A DNA stretch of 51,505 nt from an uncultured Porphyromonadaceae bacterium. Its GTDB lineage: Bacteria; Bacteroidota; Bacteroidia; Bacteroidales; Muribaculaceae. Shown in pieces: positions 27,201 to 34,690 of the stretch (its first letter is position 1; every line of letters begins with the position of its first letter). Position numbers and translations under genes: made by a program. The notes under the pieces are model-generated. The model saw nothing but the letters and a program-made list of their open reading frames with translations. It did not search any database and was not told the origin of the DNA. The stretch spans positions 1 to 51,505 of the forward strand of contig URLF01000004.1 of NCBI GenBank assembly GCA_900548705.1. Reading direction: 5' to 3'.

Positions 27201-27402
27201 GCAATCACAACCGGGCGAGGCAAAGGGACGCAAGAAACTTGAGATTACCGATTACAGGGAATATGTCACAGAATTCAACGACATGATGCTTGATGTGCTT
27301 GACGATCTTTTTAATCCGGAGGTTCCATTTGTGTCCGCACAGAACGACCATGCATGCACATTCTGCAAGTTCACCGAGATATGCCGCAAACGACAGAAAT
27401 AA
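24247..27402 (+). CDS. AddB-like PD-(D/E)XK nuclease family protein
   Basis: 1051 aa. The N-terminal part resembles the UvrD-like fold of AddB, but I see no Walker A motif (YCFVFPNKRSG occupies the site). The C-terminal nuclease domain has YRIDR-type entry (SIDRIDRL) and the catalytic IIDYKTGED. An iron-sulfur set is formed by a Cys in NCPLSFYL and the terminal C-x2-C-x5-C (ACTFCKFTEIC). This is the plan of AddB, the subunit that nicks the 5' strand in AddAB double-strand-break resection. AddA is not in the window. Its ATG overlaps holB by 4 bp. Confidence 0.85.
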   Translation: MKPFLYSVAEAYIKNEASNLAEYCFVFPNKRSGIFFHHAFARASRELKTDVVHPASTTISSFIEELVPGKPAERLEMILILYQAYREVIFRHAGGNREAQEIAEMVDFNKFQRWADMIIGDFNDVDMYMVDAEQLFPNLEHYREISSNYLDAEVIEEIKRHWRVERIPEYNDSFWNHILHDSPDDTEQTEEGNAKGSAVRFFRLWQVMLDLYETFRRKMDEAGLFYPGMAYREATRIIKKRQRNDFDHKRYIFVGFNMLSKAEETIFLEMKDKHGDSLFAGDFADFYFDDASPAFLMPGNTTSAFLTRYARLFPPLYECVEPIATFPKIEISGIASNSGQAKLAGAIVSHLYPDGGEWNPESLRRTAIILPQETLTRGVVAALPEWINPVNLTMGYRLRDSKAADLVRSIVSMHLRSRKNRTGGHPFFYEDLLKVLTHPLIRQIYPTECSRIVYDINVNRWYNIDCAYLSDHYPELHTLFNYIENLTDREKVFQYFENLFVWILSHMENEQTSGEITDIDGTEIEGAATMAAGALVDRMLVRAYLRAIGRLRELSARYLGPQDIYLSDSTMFHLVERLVGGETVNFEGRPLNGLQIMGVLEARGLDFENVIIPSMNEKVFPRKHYQKSFIPPHLRRAYGMSTQDHQESIYSYYFYRMISRASRVFLLYDARTQGVGGGQMSRYLSQLLHLYKPAGISSRILGYGVESREPAQICIRKTPEIIAEIRRYQAVENPRYLSASAINLYINCPLSFYLTYIAGYKREDEFHDYMDESTYGTIIHGVLEDLYEAERKSLPRGRFTRQAIEALMKKEVSIEQAITRRINNHYNNLGPDSLAPLKGDAELFGEIMKKYILLVFKREIQAGEFEYLAGEFGHPGRLRLEGSNSVTEINFRYSIDRIDRLITPDGNSILRIIDYKTGEDETSIVEVKDMFHERGTSGKRAKAMLQLFLYCQALTQEKNLNEPIQPWIYSIRKVATTPFSPLRISQSQPGEAKGRKKLEITDYREYVTEFNDMMLDVLDDLFNPEVPFVSAQNDHACTFCKFTEICRKRQK

Positions 27403-27432
27403 CTGCTTGAAAAGCCCCTTAATCAACAACCG

Positions 27433-28611
27433 ATGGCCGGACTATACATCCACATACCGTTCTGCAGGAGCAAATGCGCATATTGCGATTTCTTCTCCAT
27501 ACCCGTCAACAGCGTCCTAAAGAAGGACACGGATTGTTTTGCCAAATATATCGTAGCGATACAACAGGAAATGGCCATACGCATATCTGAAATAAAGGGG
27601 CCGATTGACACAATATATGTCGGTGGCGGGACGCCCACTGCCATCCCGTTGCCTTTGCTATCGGAATTTCTGTCCTCCATACATCGGTATGTCATCAGAT
27701 ATAACAAGGGATACGGCGGTGAAGACATCTCGGAATTCACCGTGGAAGCCAATCCCGAAGACATTTCCCGCAGCCTGATAGACACCTTGCGCAATTCAGG
27801 CGTGGACCGAATAAGTATCGGCATTCAATCATTTGACACTTGTCAGCTAAACGCGATTATGCGCCGCCACGACTCAACATCATCCCGGAATGCGCTGACA
27901 ATCCTCAAAGAATCGGAGATAAACTACTCGGCAGACCTCATATACGGACTCCCCGGCCAGAGCGTTGACAGCTGGTCATATCAGCTGGACTCCCTTCTGG
28001 ATTTCGAGCCTCCGCATTTTTCGGCATATCTGCTTTCATACGAACCCGGCACGAGGTTGTACGCCCGTAAAGAACGAGGATTGGTGACAGAAGCAGACGA
28101 GCAGACCGCATGTCGTATGTATGACATCCTGATGGAGGTTGCCGCCGCCAGAGGGTACAATCATTACGAAATATCAAACTTTTCCAAACCAGGACTGGAG
28201 GCCAGGCATAATTCTTCTTACTGGAATTTAACCCCATACCTCGGACTCGGATGCAGCGCCCACAGCTTCGACGGCGACATCAGGCGTGTCAATCCGTCCA
28301 ATCTTGGAGCATATATGAAAGCCCTCCTTAAAAATACTCCGGATACTACTTTCCAGGAAGAGCCAGAGACGACAATCAACAAAGTCAACGATTACATCAT
28401 AACTTCGCTCCGCACCTCATATGGCCTTTCAAGCTCTCTCTTAAAAAGCAAATGGGGCAGTGAAACCGCATCAATGGTGGAAGCAAACCTATCACACCTA
28501 CGAGCCACCGGGCATATTGTGCCGACCGCAAAAGGCAACGATAGGATTCCCGAGAAATATTGGCTGACATCCGACTCCATACTCCGCGATATAATCCTTG
28601 AAGAGGAATAA
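27433..28611 (+). CDS. hemW: Radical SAM heme chaperone HemW
   Basis: 392 aa. The radical SAM cluster motif is C-x3-C-x2-C in PFCRSKCAYCDFFS near the N-terminus, followed by YVGGGTPTA and the DLIYGLPGQ segment typical of HemW/HemN-like proteins. Members were often annotated as oxygen-independent coproporphyrinogen oxidase, but HemW-type proteins insert heme into target enzymes. The C-terminal domain includes HNSSYWNLTPYLGLGCSAHS. It lies 30 bp after the AddB-like gene and is probably the last gene of that run; the AT-rich spacer follows. Confidence 0.9.
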   Translation: MAGLYIHIPFCRSKCAYCDFFSIPVNSVLKKDTDCFAKYIVAIQQEMAIRISEIKGPIDTIYVGGGTPTAIPLPLLSEFLSSIHRYVIRYNKGYGGEDISEFTVEANPEDISRSLIDTLRNSGVDRISIGIQSFDTCQLNAIMRRHDSTSSRNALTILKESEINYSADLIYGLPGQSVDSWSYQLDSLLDFEPPHFSAYLLSYEPGTRLYARKERGLVTEADEQTACRMYDILMEVAAARGYNHYEISNFSKPGLEARHNSSYWNLTPYLGLGCSAHSFDGDIRRVNPSNLGAYMKALLKNTPDTTFQEEPETTINKVNDYIITSLRTSYGLSSSLLKSKWGSETASMVEANLSHLRATGHIVPTAKGNDRIPEKYWLTSDSILRDIILEEE

Positions 28612-29174
28612 CAGGGAATTATAATGGCCTTCTCTACCGGAAAATATGGGAGTCGGGGTTCATATCGTAATAAAAGTTTACCGATCATTTTTCTCATCCA
28701 ATTTGCGGGGAGGTTATATATCTACTGTTTACGCCTGTTAAATTTCTACTTTTCAGTAAATTAAATGTTAAAATAAGCACTCATACCCAACATTTTGAAG
28801 GGCTGAGAATGTTATATTTGTAAACTGACCTAACATCAGTCGAGAATATTGAAATTATTCTTCTACCAAAATTCAAATCGCACACTTTTGGATTAATTTT
28901 AGACTTTGACTCATATATCAATTCATATAGTCAAATGTGCGCCGAACCAAAATTTGAGATTGCAAACGTGACAAGGTTTCAATTGCAATATATACTCAAG
29001 AACATAACCAAAATAAATCTTCGTTGCATTTGAAAACAGCGTTTATAGATACAAAATGCCAGTATTATAAAATGCAAATTAACGTTTGCATCAATCAAAT
29101 TTGCGATGCCATTATCAAAATTTACATTCGCACCTAGGATTTTTTGCTCAAATTTGGAAATTTCGACATCGGGA

Positions 29175-29205
29175 TTTGCTGTTCCCGTATGCAATTTTAC
29201 ATTTG
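29175..29205 (+). promoter_or_regulatory. Consensus promoter inside the AT-rich spacer, no obvious gene
   Basis: TTTG (29175-29178) and TACATTTG (29198-29205) with a 19-bp spacer. It points toward the XRE gene 560 bp away. It may be a chance product of the local TTTG richness, or drive an unannotated RNA. Confidence 0.4.
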
Positions 29206-29664
29206 CATAATTCACGAATCCACCTCTTTGATTTACAAGGATAAAAAACCACCCCATTTTTGCCATTAACATTCATTCATAATAATCATAACTATCTAAA
29301 TATCATACTCATTATAAATTAAACTTAAACATTTTGTTTAGCATAGCGGCTTATATATGCTGTTTCCCCACAGAAAACACAATAGAATTCTCCCAATTGC
29401 TTTTGCACCACCCGACCTAAAAAATAAAGCCAACATTTGGTTTAAATCCCTCAAATAAATAACAGTTCTCATATGCAACGCTCCGGCCTTTTAGTTGCAT
29501 TTGAGAGCCCGCTTGCAATTCTCGATTCAATTTTTTAAATTTCGTTTTGCAACTCGACAATTTGCGATTTCGTGCATTTTATTTCTAATTGTAAATCACA
29601 AAATTGGATTTACATTTACATACTCCATCCTCAAAATCGCCTATTTGCATTTCCCCTATGTAAA

Positions 29665-29696
29665 TTTGCGTTTTTCAATTATTATTGTTAAATTTG
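29665..29696 (+). promoter_or_regulatory. Promoter of the XRE-type regulator
   Basis: TTTG (29665-29668), 20 bp, TAAATTTG (29689-29696). It lies 69 bp before ATG 29765. Confidence 0.75.
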
Positions 29697-29764
29697 CAAC
29701 GACAAAATAATTCAGGAATTTGCTAATTCCTGTTTACGTTTCACAATTCTAACCTATCACCTCT

Positions 29765-30490
29765 ATGGATTTGGTAAATCGCTTAAAGCATTATATGGAT
29801 ACCACCCAACTTACCATATCTCAGTTTGCTGACAGATGTGGCATTCCCCGCCCTACGATGTCACAACTGATAAACGGGAGGAACAAACGAATCTCTGATG
29901 AGGTGATAAACAAAATTCACAACGCATTCCCCGGTCTATCCATCTTATGGTTGATGTTTGGCGAGGGAGAGATGGATGCGAATGCAAATATTAGAATCTC
30001 AGAGCCTCAAAACGGGCAAAATCCGGGCATCATCGCGGCACAACGACCTGACAATCAATCCACAACCGACAATAATATTGAAAACGAAACCATCACGATT
30101 GAAGAGTCATCCAGCGATGTTTTCGAAAACCTGCTCTTTGAGACTCCTCAACCACCCCATTTCGCCACTCCATCCCCCCAAGATGACACATCATTGAAGG
30201 AGAACATCATGTTTGACACAGCCTCCATAAAAGAAGATACCACCCCATCACCATCCATCCCTTCTCAAGAACCGGCAAACACCCCTAATTCCCTCGGCAG
30301 AGGGCGAGATGTGACAAATACCATCAATGCGCAACGGATGGCCTCACAAGCCCTCGGAAATGCCCCACAGCCAATCCTTGCCGAAGAGGGCAAACGCATC
30401 TCGATTTCTCCCGATGCCCACAAAAAAATCACCAATATAGTCGTGTTCTATTCCGACAATTCTTTCCAATCATTCCTACCAGACGCGTAA
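29765..30490 (+). CDS. XRE/Cro-type HTH protein with disordered linker and conserved-looking tail
   Basis: 241 aa. Residues 1-66 form a Cro/CI-type helix-turn-helix (LTISQFADRCGIPRPTMSQL, then INGRN) ending LWLMFGEGEMD, typical of Bacteroidetes XRE regulators. About 130 residues of Pro/Ser/Thr/Asn-rich linker follow, with no predicted structure. The last about 35 residues (ISPDAHKKITNIVVFYSDNS, then FQSF) form a short hydrophobic strand that looks like a contact peptide. It is probably a DNA-binding regulator. The unusually long TTTGC-rich spacer upstream makes autoregulation plausible but unproven. A terminator follows. Confidence 0.75.
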   Translation: MDLVNRLKHYMDTTQLTISQFADRCGIPRPTMSQLINGRNKRISDEVINKIHNAFPGLSILWLMFGEGEMDANANIRISEPQNGQNPGIIAAQRPDNQSTTDNNIENETITIEESSSDVFENLLFETPQPPHFATPSPQDDTSLKENIMFDTASIKEDTTPSPSIPSQEPANTPNSLGRGRDVTNTINAQRMASQALGNAPQPILAEEGKRISISPDAHKKITNIVVFYSDNSFQSFLPDA

Positions 30491-30510
30491 CCCCGCAACC
30501 ATAAAATAAA

Positions 30511-30550
30511 GACAGCCCTGGAAAGCTTTTTAAGCCATTCCAGGGCTGTC
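30511..30550. terminator. Bidirectional terminator between XRE gene and lpxA
   Basis: Perfect 13-bp stem (30511-30523 with 30538-30550) with a possible inner GCTT/AAGC pair in the loop, between converging genes. Confidence 0.8.
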
Positions 30551-30576
30551 TATTATATCTAGCAAGGAATACTCAA

Positions 30577-31353
30577 TCAGACATATCCCCTCACGATTCC
30601 ACGCTTGGAATTGCGTATGAATTCAATAATCTCATCACGCTCTTTGGTGGCAGGGAGCTCAGCTTCTATGCGGTCAACCGCATCGGTGACATTGAGACGC
30701 GAAAGGTACAGATAACGATATATCTCCTGAATCTCACGGATCTGGTCATTGGTGAAGTTGCGACGACGCAGGCCGATGGAGTTGATACCGGTGTAAGCGA
30801 TAGGATCACGACCAGCCTTTACAAACGGAGGAATATCCTTGTTGATTCTCGAGCCCCCCTGAATCATCACATGTGTGCCCAGATGGCTGAACTGATGAAT
30901 CAAAGTCCCACCGCCAATCACAGCAAAGTCATCGACCTGTACCTCTCCGGCAAGCTGCGACGAATTGGAAATGATGACGTTGTTGCCGACAATACAATCG
31001 TGGGCCACATGAGAGTACGCCATTATGAGGCAATTGTTACCCACAACGGTCTTGCCCTTGGCGACAGTACCACGGTTTACAGTCACGCATTCGCGAATCG
31101 TAGTGTTGTCTCCGATGATTGCAACAGTGTCTTCCCCCTTGAACTTGAGATCCTGGGGGATGCCGGAAATCACGGCACCGGGGAATATATTGCAGTGTTT
31201 ACCAATCCTGGCACCCTCCATAATCGTCACATTGCTGCAGATATGCGAGCCCTCACCAATCTCGACATTCTGGTCGATGGTCACGAAAGGATCTATGACG
31301 ACGCTGGGATGGATTTTTGCCGCCGGATGAATATAGGCAAATGGCTGTTTCAT
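30577..31353 (-). CDS. lpxA: UDP-N-acetylglucosamine acyltransferase LpxA
   Basis: 258 aa, full length. A left-handed beta-helix built from hexapeptide repeats (IHPSVVIDPFVTIDQNVEIG) is followed by a C-terminal helical domain. The catalytic His is in SHVAHDCIVGN. It transfers a 3-hydroxyacyl chain from ACP to UDP-GlcNAc, the first step of lipid A synthesis. It is the third gene of lpxD-lpxC/fabZ-lpxA, 16 bp after the fusion gene, and ends at a terminator. Confidence 0.96.
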   Translation of the reverse strand: MKQPFAYIHPAAKIHPSVVIDPFVTIDQNVEIGEGSHICSNVTIMEGARIGKHCNIFPGAVISGIPQDLKFKGEDTVAIIGDNTTIRECVTVNRGTVAKGKTVVGNNCLIMAYSHVAHDCIVGNNVIISNSSQLAGEVQVDDFAVIGGGTLIHQFSHLGTHVMIQGGSRINKDIPPFVKAGRDPIAYTGINSIGLRRRNFTNDQIREIQEIYRYLYLSRLNVTDAVDRIEAELPATKERDEIIEFIRNSKRGIVRGYV

Positions 31354-31369
31354 GCTTGAAGCGTCTTGA

Positions 31370-32752
31370 TTACTTGTTCTTAACTATCTGGGCCATGAAC
31401 TCACATTCACAAACCACCTTGTCGCCCACAAACGCCACACCCTTCATAAGGGCACAGCCGCGACGCAACGGGGTCATGAAAGACACATGGAACAACAGAG
31501 TATCACCCGGGACGACCTTCTGACGGAATTTCACATTGTCAATCTTCATGAAATATGTGGAATAGGTCTCAGGCTCCTCGACAGTGGCAAGCACCAGGAG
31601 GCCTCCGGTCTGCGCCATAGCTTCAATCAGCAGCACTCCGGGCATAACCGGCTCCTGGGGGAAGTGTCCTTGGAAGAACGGTTCGTTGACAGTGACATTC
31701 TTCACGCCGACGATGAATGTCTCGCCACGGTCGATAATCTTGTCGACAAGCAGCATAGGATAACGGTGAGGCAGATGCTCACGGATATCATTGATATCCA
31801 TCAAAGGTGCCTGCGAAGGATTGTAAGAAGGAGCCTGGAGTTCCTGACGCTGAATCTCCTTGCGGATCTGCTTGGCAAATGTGGTGTTGATCTTATGACC
31901 GGGACGGCAAGCAATGATACGACCCTTGAGGGGACGCCCGATAAGAGCAGTGTCGCCAAGCACATCAAGCAGTTTATGGCGGGCCGGCTCGTTCTCGAAT
32001 TCCAGAGGACGGTTGTTGATGAAACCAAGCTCATCGACCTGCTTGTGTTCAACACCCATAAGGTCTGAAATATGGTCGAGCTTCTCCTGAGCCATTTCCT
32101 TATCATAAATCACAATGGCATTGTCGAGATCACCCCCCTTGATGAGGTTAGCATTAAGGAGCGGTTCGATTTCACGCACAAAGACGAAAGTACGGCTACC
32201 GCTGATTTCCTGCCTGAATTCCGACATATTCTCAAGACGGGCAAACTGGTTGGCCAGCACCGGAGAGTCGTATGAAATCATCACATCCACCGAGAAGTCG
32301 CTATCGGGCAAAACGGTAAGGTGAGCGCCTGTCTGCGGGTCACGCACCTCTATCTTACGTTTTACAACGTAGAAATTCTTGTCGGCGCTTTGCTCCACAA
32401 CCCCGACACGCTCTATCGCCTCGCTGAACTGACGCGCGCTTCCATCAAGGATAGGGATTTCAGGGCCTGTCACTTTGATGAGACAGTTGTCTACCCCGGC
32501 GGCATAGAGCGCGGCCAAGGCATGTTCAACGGTGGAGACCCTCACATCGCCACGCGCAAGCACAGTGCCACGGTCTGTGTCTGTCACATTCTCAGCCAGT
32601 GCGTCAATTATAGGTTCTCCTTCGAGATCAACGCGCTGAATCTTGTAGCCATGGTTTTCAGGAGCAGGCAGAAATGTGGCCTCTATTTCCAAGCCGGTAT
32701 GGAGGCCCTTCCCCTTTACGGAGAATTCGCCGTTAAGAGTAAGCTGTTTCAT
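31370..32752 (-). CDS. lpxC/fabZ: Bifunctional LpxC / FabZ fusion enzyme
   Basis: 460 aa. Residues 1 to about 300 are LpxC, the zinc UDP-3-O-acyl-GlcNAc deacetylase, with zinc ligands in STVEHALAAL and RHKLLDVLGD. Residues about 315-460 are FabZ, 3-hydroxyacyl-ACP dehydratase, with catalytic His in LPHRYPMLLVD and Glu in PGVLLIEAMAQ. This fusion is characteristic of Bacteroidetes and relatives and links the committed step of lipid A synthesis to fatty-acid elongation. The start codon overlaps the lpxD stop by one base (TAATG), so translation is coupled. Confidence 0.96.
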   Translation of the reverse strand: MKQLTLNGEFSVKGKGLHTGLEIEATFLPAPENHGYKIQRVDLEGEPIIDALAENVTDTDRGTVLARGDVRVSTVEHALAALYAAGVDNCLIKVTGPEIPILDGSARQFSEAIERVGVVEQSADKNFYVVKRKIEVRDPQTGAHLTVLPDSDFSVDVMISYDSPVLANQFARLENMSEFRQEISGSRTFVFVREIEPLLNANLIKGGDLDNAIVIYDKEMAQEKLDHISDLMGVEHKQVDELGFINNRPLEFENEPARHKLLDVLGDTALIGRPLKGRIIACRPGHKINTTFAKQIRKEIQRQELQAPSYNPSQAPLMDINDIREHLPHRYPMLLVDKIIDRGETFIVGVKNVTVNEPFFQGHFPQEPVMPGVLLIEAMAQTGGLLVLATVEEPETYSTYFMKIDNVKFRQKVVPGDTLLFHVSFMTPLRRGCALMKGVAFVGDKVVCECEFMAQIVKNK

Positions 32753-33777
32753 TATTCTTGTTTAGTGATATTTTCAAGTTTCTTCACTCGGTCGAAAAGC
32801 TCGCCAAGATTTTTTTGATAAACTACATTGCGGGCGTATTTCTTACTATCCACCGCAGGAGCTCCCATCACACGAGAATCAGAGGGGATGCTGGACGGCA
32901 CACCCGACTGCGCCCCTATCTGAACCCGGTCTCCGACTGAGATATGTCCGGCAAGACCTACCTGACCTCCGAACATGCATCGGCTTCCCACCTTGGTGGA
33001 GCCGGCAATGCCTACCTGGGCGGCCATTACCGTATGCTCTCCGATACGGCAATTATGGGCGATCTGTACCAGATTGTCAAGCTTTGTGCCACGGCATATC
33101 AAAGTCGAACCCATCATTGCCCTGTCAACTGTAGTGTTTGCCCCAAGCTCCACATCATCTTCCAAGACAACATTTCCAAGCTGGGGAATCTTCTTGTAAC
33201 CATCCGGAGTCGGGGCGAATCCGAATCCGTCAGCACCAATCACGCAACCGGAGTGAAGCACACACCGCTCCCCTATCCGGCAATTATGATATACTTTGAC
33301 ACCGGGCTTCAACACTGAGCCGTCGCCGATCTCAACATTGTCGCCGAGATATACCTGAGGGAATATCTTGACGCCACGGCCCAATTTCACGCCACGACCG
33401 ATATAAGCGAACGCCCCTATGTAAGCATCGTCAGGTATTTCAACTCCTTCTGCCACATAACAAGGCTGTTCCATCCCATTATATTTAGGCTCAATGACCT
33501 CGGCGGCGATATCAAGCAATTTCGCGATTGTGGCATATGGATCCTCCACCCTTATCAGCGTGGCCTTTACAGGATGTTCAACGACAAAATCTTTTTTGAC
33601 CAACACAATCGACGATTCTGTCTCATAAATATAATGGTCGTATTTCGGATTGGCGAGGAACGACAATGCGCCGGGACGACCTTCTTCGATTTTAGCGAAT
33701 GTCGACACGGCGATGTTGCCGTCTCCTTCGACAGTGCCGCCAACCATGGCGGCTATTTGCTCTGCTGTGAATTGCAT
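32752..33777 (-). CDS. lpxD: UDP-3-O-(3-hydroxyacyl)glucosamine N-acyltransferase LpxD
   Basis: 341 aa from ATG 33777 (MQFTAEQIAAMVGG); upstream in-frame codons to 33951 give an atypical extension. The N-terminal uridine-binding domain is followed by a long left-handed beta-helix of hexapeptide repeats, with the conserved GADGFGFAP and a His in IAHNCRIGEH. It adds the N-linked acyl chain to the LpxC product. It is first gene of the lipid A operon, with a probable promoter at 33921-33952 and a leader of about 140 nt. Confidence 0.95.
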   Translation of the reverse strand: MQFTAEQIAAMVGGTVEGDGNIAVSTFAKIEEGRPGALSFLANPKYDHYIYETESSIVLVKKDFVVEHPVKATLIRVEDPYATIAKLLDIAAEVIEPKYNGMEQPCYVAEGVEIPDDAYIGAFAYIGRGVKLGRGVKIFPQVYLGDNVEIGDGSVLKPGVKVYHNCRIGERCVLHSGCVIGADGFGFAPTPDGYKKIPQLGNVVLEDDVELGANTTVDRAMMGSTLICRGTKLDNLVQIAHNCRIGEHTVMAAQVGIAGSTKVGSRCMFGGQVGLAGHISVGDRVQIGAQSGVPSSIPSDSRVMGAPAVDSKKYARNVVYQKNLGELFDRVKKLENITKQE

Positions 33778-33920
33778 TTTATGGTATGATTCTTGCGCGT
33801 CTGTTCCTCGTGGAAAGTCACAACCGGCTTTTGGCAAACCACATCTCACATAAGACCTGTCCGACAAAAACCGGTCAAACAGGCTGATGCGCCCGTTGAC
33901 ACGCACACTTTTACAATTTG

Positions 33921-33952
33921 CAAAGTTGGCAAAATTTTTCGACATATCCAAA
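33921..33952 (-). promoter_or_regulatory. Probable promoter of the lpxD operon
   Basis: Minus-strand TTTG (33949-33952), 20 bp, CAACTTTG (33921-33928), one mismatch from TAnnTTTG. It lies back to back with the rsmG promoter. Confidence 0.6.
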
Positions 33953-33966
33953 AATAGGTGAAAGGT

Positions 33967-33997
33967 TTTGCCGACACAGCTTTTTATCCTAATTTTG
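33967..33997 (+). promoter_or_regulatory. Promoter of rsmG, very close to the annotated start
   Basis: TTTG (33967-33970), 19 bp, TAATTTTG (33990-33997). The first in-frame ATG is at 34002, so the mRNA would be leaderless or use a later ATG. Confidence 0.75.
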
Positions 33998-34001
33998 CAG
34001 C

Positions 34002-34664
34002 ATGGAAATCCCTAATGAAGCAACTACTCCGATGCCCTCCGCGGCAGACATCATATTCCGGTATTTCCCGGAGTTAAACGATAGGCAACGAACCCAGATT
34101 AACCAGCTTGGAGAGCTTTACACCGAATGGAACGAGAAAATCAATGTCATTTCCCGCAAAGACATCGACAACCTCTACCCCCATCATGTCCTCCACAGTC
34201 TCGCCATCGCCAAATTCCTGACCCCCGTTGAAGGATCCGAAATCCTCGATTTCGGTTGCGGCGGAGGATTCCCCGGAATCCCCCTCGCCATCATATGGCC
34301 GCATTGCAAATTCCACCTCATCGACCGGGTTGGAAAAAAGATTAGGGTGGCCAGCGAGGTAGCCCAGTCAATCGGGTTGTCGAACGTGACCCTGCAATAT
34401 GGTGATGCAGGGGAATGCCACCGGAAATTCGACTTTGTTGTAAGCCGGGCCGTGATGCGCCTTGAGACCCTGGCACCATTGGCCAAACGCAACATTTCCT
34501 CAAAATCGCGCAACAAACTTCCCAATGGCCTGATTTGTTTAAAAGGCGGAGACCTGACATCAGAGGTCGAGGCCTCGAAAGGAGACACATTGGAAGTACC
34601 TCTGTCCGACTATTTCAAAGAGCCTTTCTTTGAAACAAAAAAGTTAATCTACAAGCCGCTTTGA
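34002..34664 (+). CDS. rsmG: 16S rRNA (guanine-N7) methyltransferase RsmG
   Basis: 220 aa. The N-terminal helices contain the signature LYTEWNEKINVISRKDIDNL and HHVLHSL. The SAM-binding motif I is LDFGCGGGFPGIPLAI, followed by IDRVGKKIRV and VVSRAVMRLETL. It methylates N7 of G527 in 16S rRNA; loss gives low-level streptomycin resistance in other bacteria. The start at 34002 is only 5 bp from the promoter -7 box; ATG 34032 (codon 11) is an alternative that keeps the whole conserved region. The MBL gene follows 26 bp later. Confidence 0.94.
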   Translation: MEIPNEATTPMPSAADIIFRYFPELNDRQRTQINQLGELYTEWNEKINVISRKDIDNLYPHHVLHSLAIAKFLTPVEGSEILDFGCGGGFPGIPLAIIWPHCKFHLIDRVGKKIRVASEVAQSIGLSNVTLQYGDAGECHRKFDFVVSRAVMRLETLAPLAKRNISSKSRNKLPNGLICLKGGDLTSEVEASKGDTLEVPLSDYFKEPFFETKKLIYKPL

Positions 34665-34690
34665 CAACGGCCTGAACAAATATCATAAAA

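Larger units (their letters stand above)
28612..29764. other. 1.15-kb AT-rich spacer with dense TTTGC words
   Basis: No credible gene is visible. The stretch is far richer in A/T than its neighbours. It contains at least 12 TTTGC words on the plus strand (for example near 28703, 29086, 29101, 29175, 29202, 29402, 29560, 29644, 29666, 29694 and 29718) against about two on the minus strand. The 11-mer GTTGCATTTGA occurs at 29023-29033 and 29494-29504, and AATTTGCG recurs four times. A minus-strand open frame at 28979-29272 (97 aa) has low-complexity ANV/ANP/ANL recurrences produced by the same words and looks spurious or degenerate. Two consensus promoters lie inside. Confidence 0.7.

Noticed and set aside
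28979..29272. Minus-strand open frame of 97 codons in the AT-rich spacer with ANV/ANL recurrences.
   Set aside because: Low-complexity sequence generated by the TTTGC words, no recognisable domain and no promoter; not called as a gene.
29431..29455. A GGTTTAAATCC-like string in the AT-rich spacer reminiscent of a tRNA T-arm.
   Set aside because: No matching acceptor, D or anticodon stems could be drawn around it.
29495..29710. Plus-strand open frame of 71 codons, rich in Phe/Ile.
   Set aside because: It runs through the XRE promoter, and its composition reflects the AT-rich DNA.
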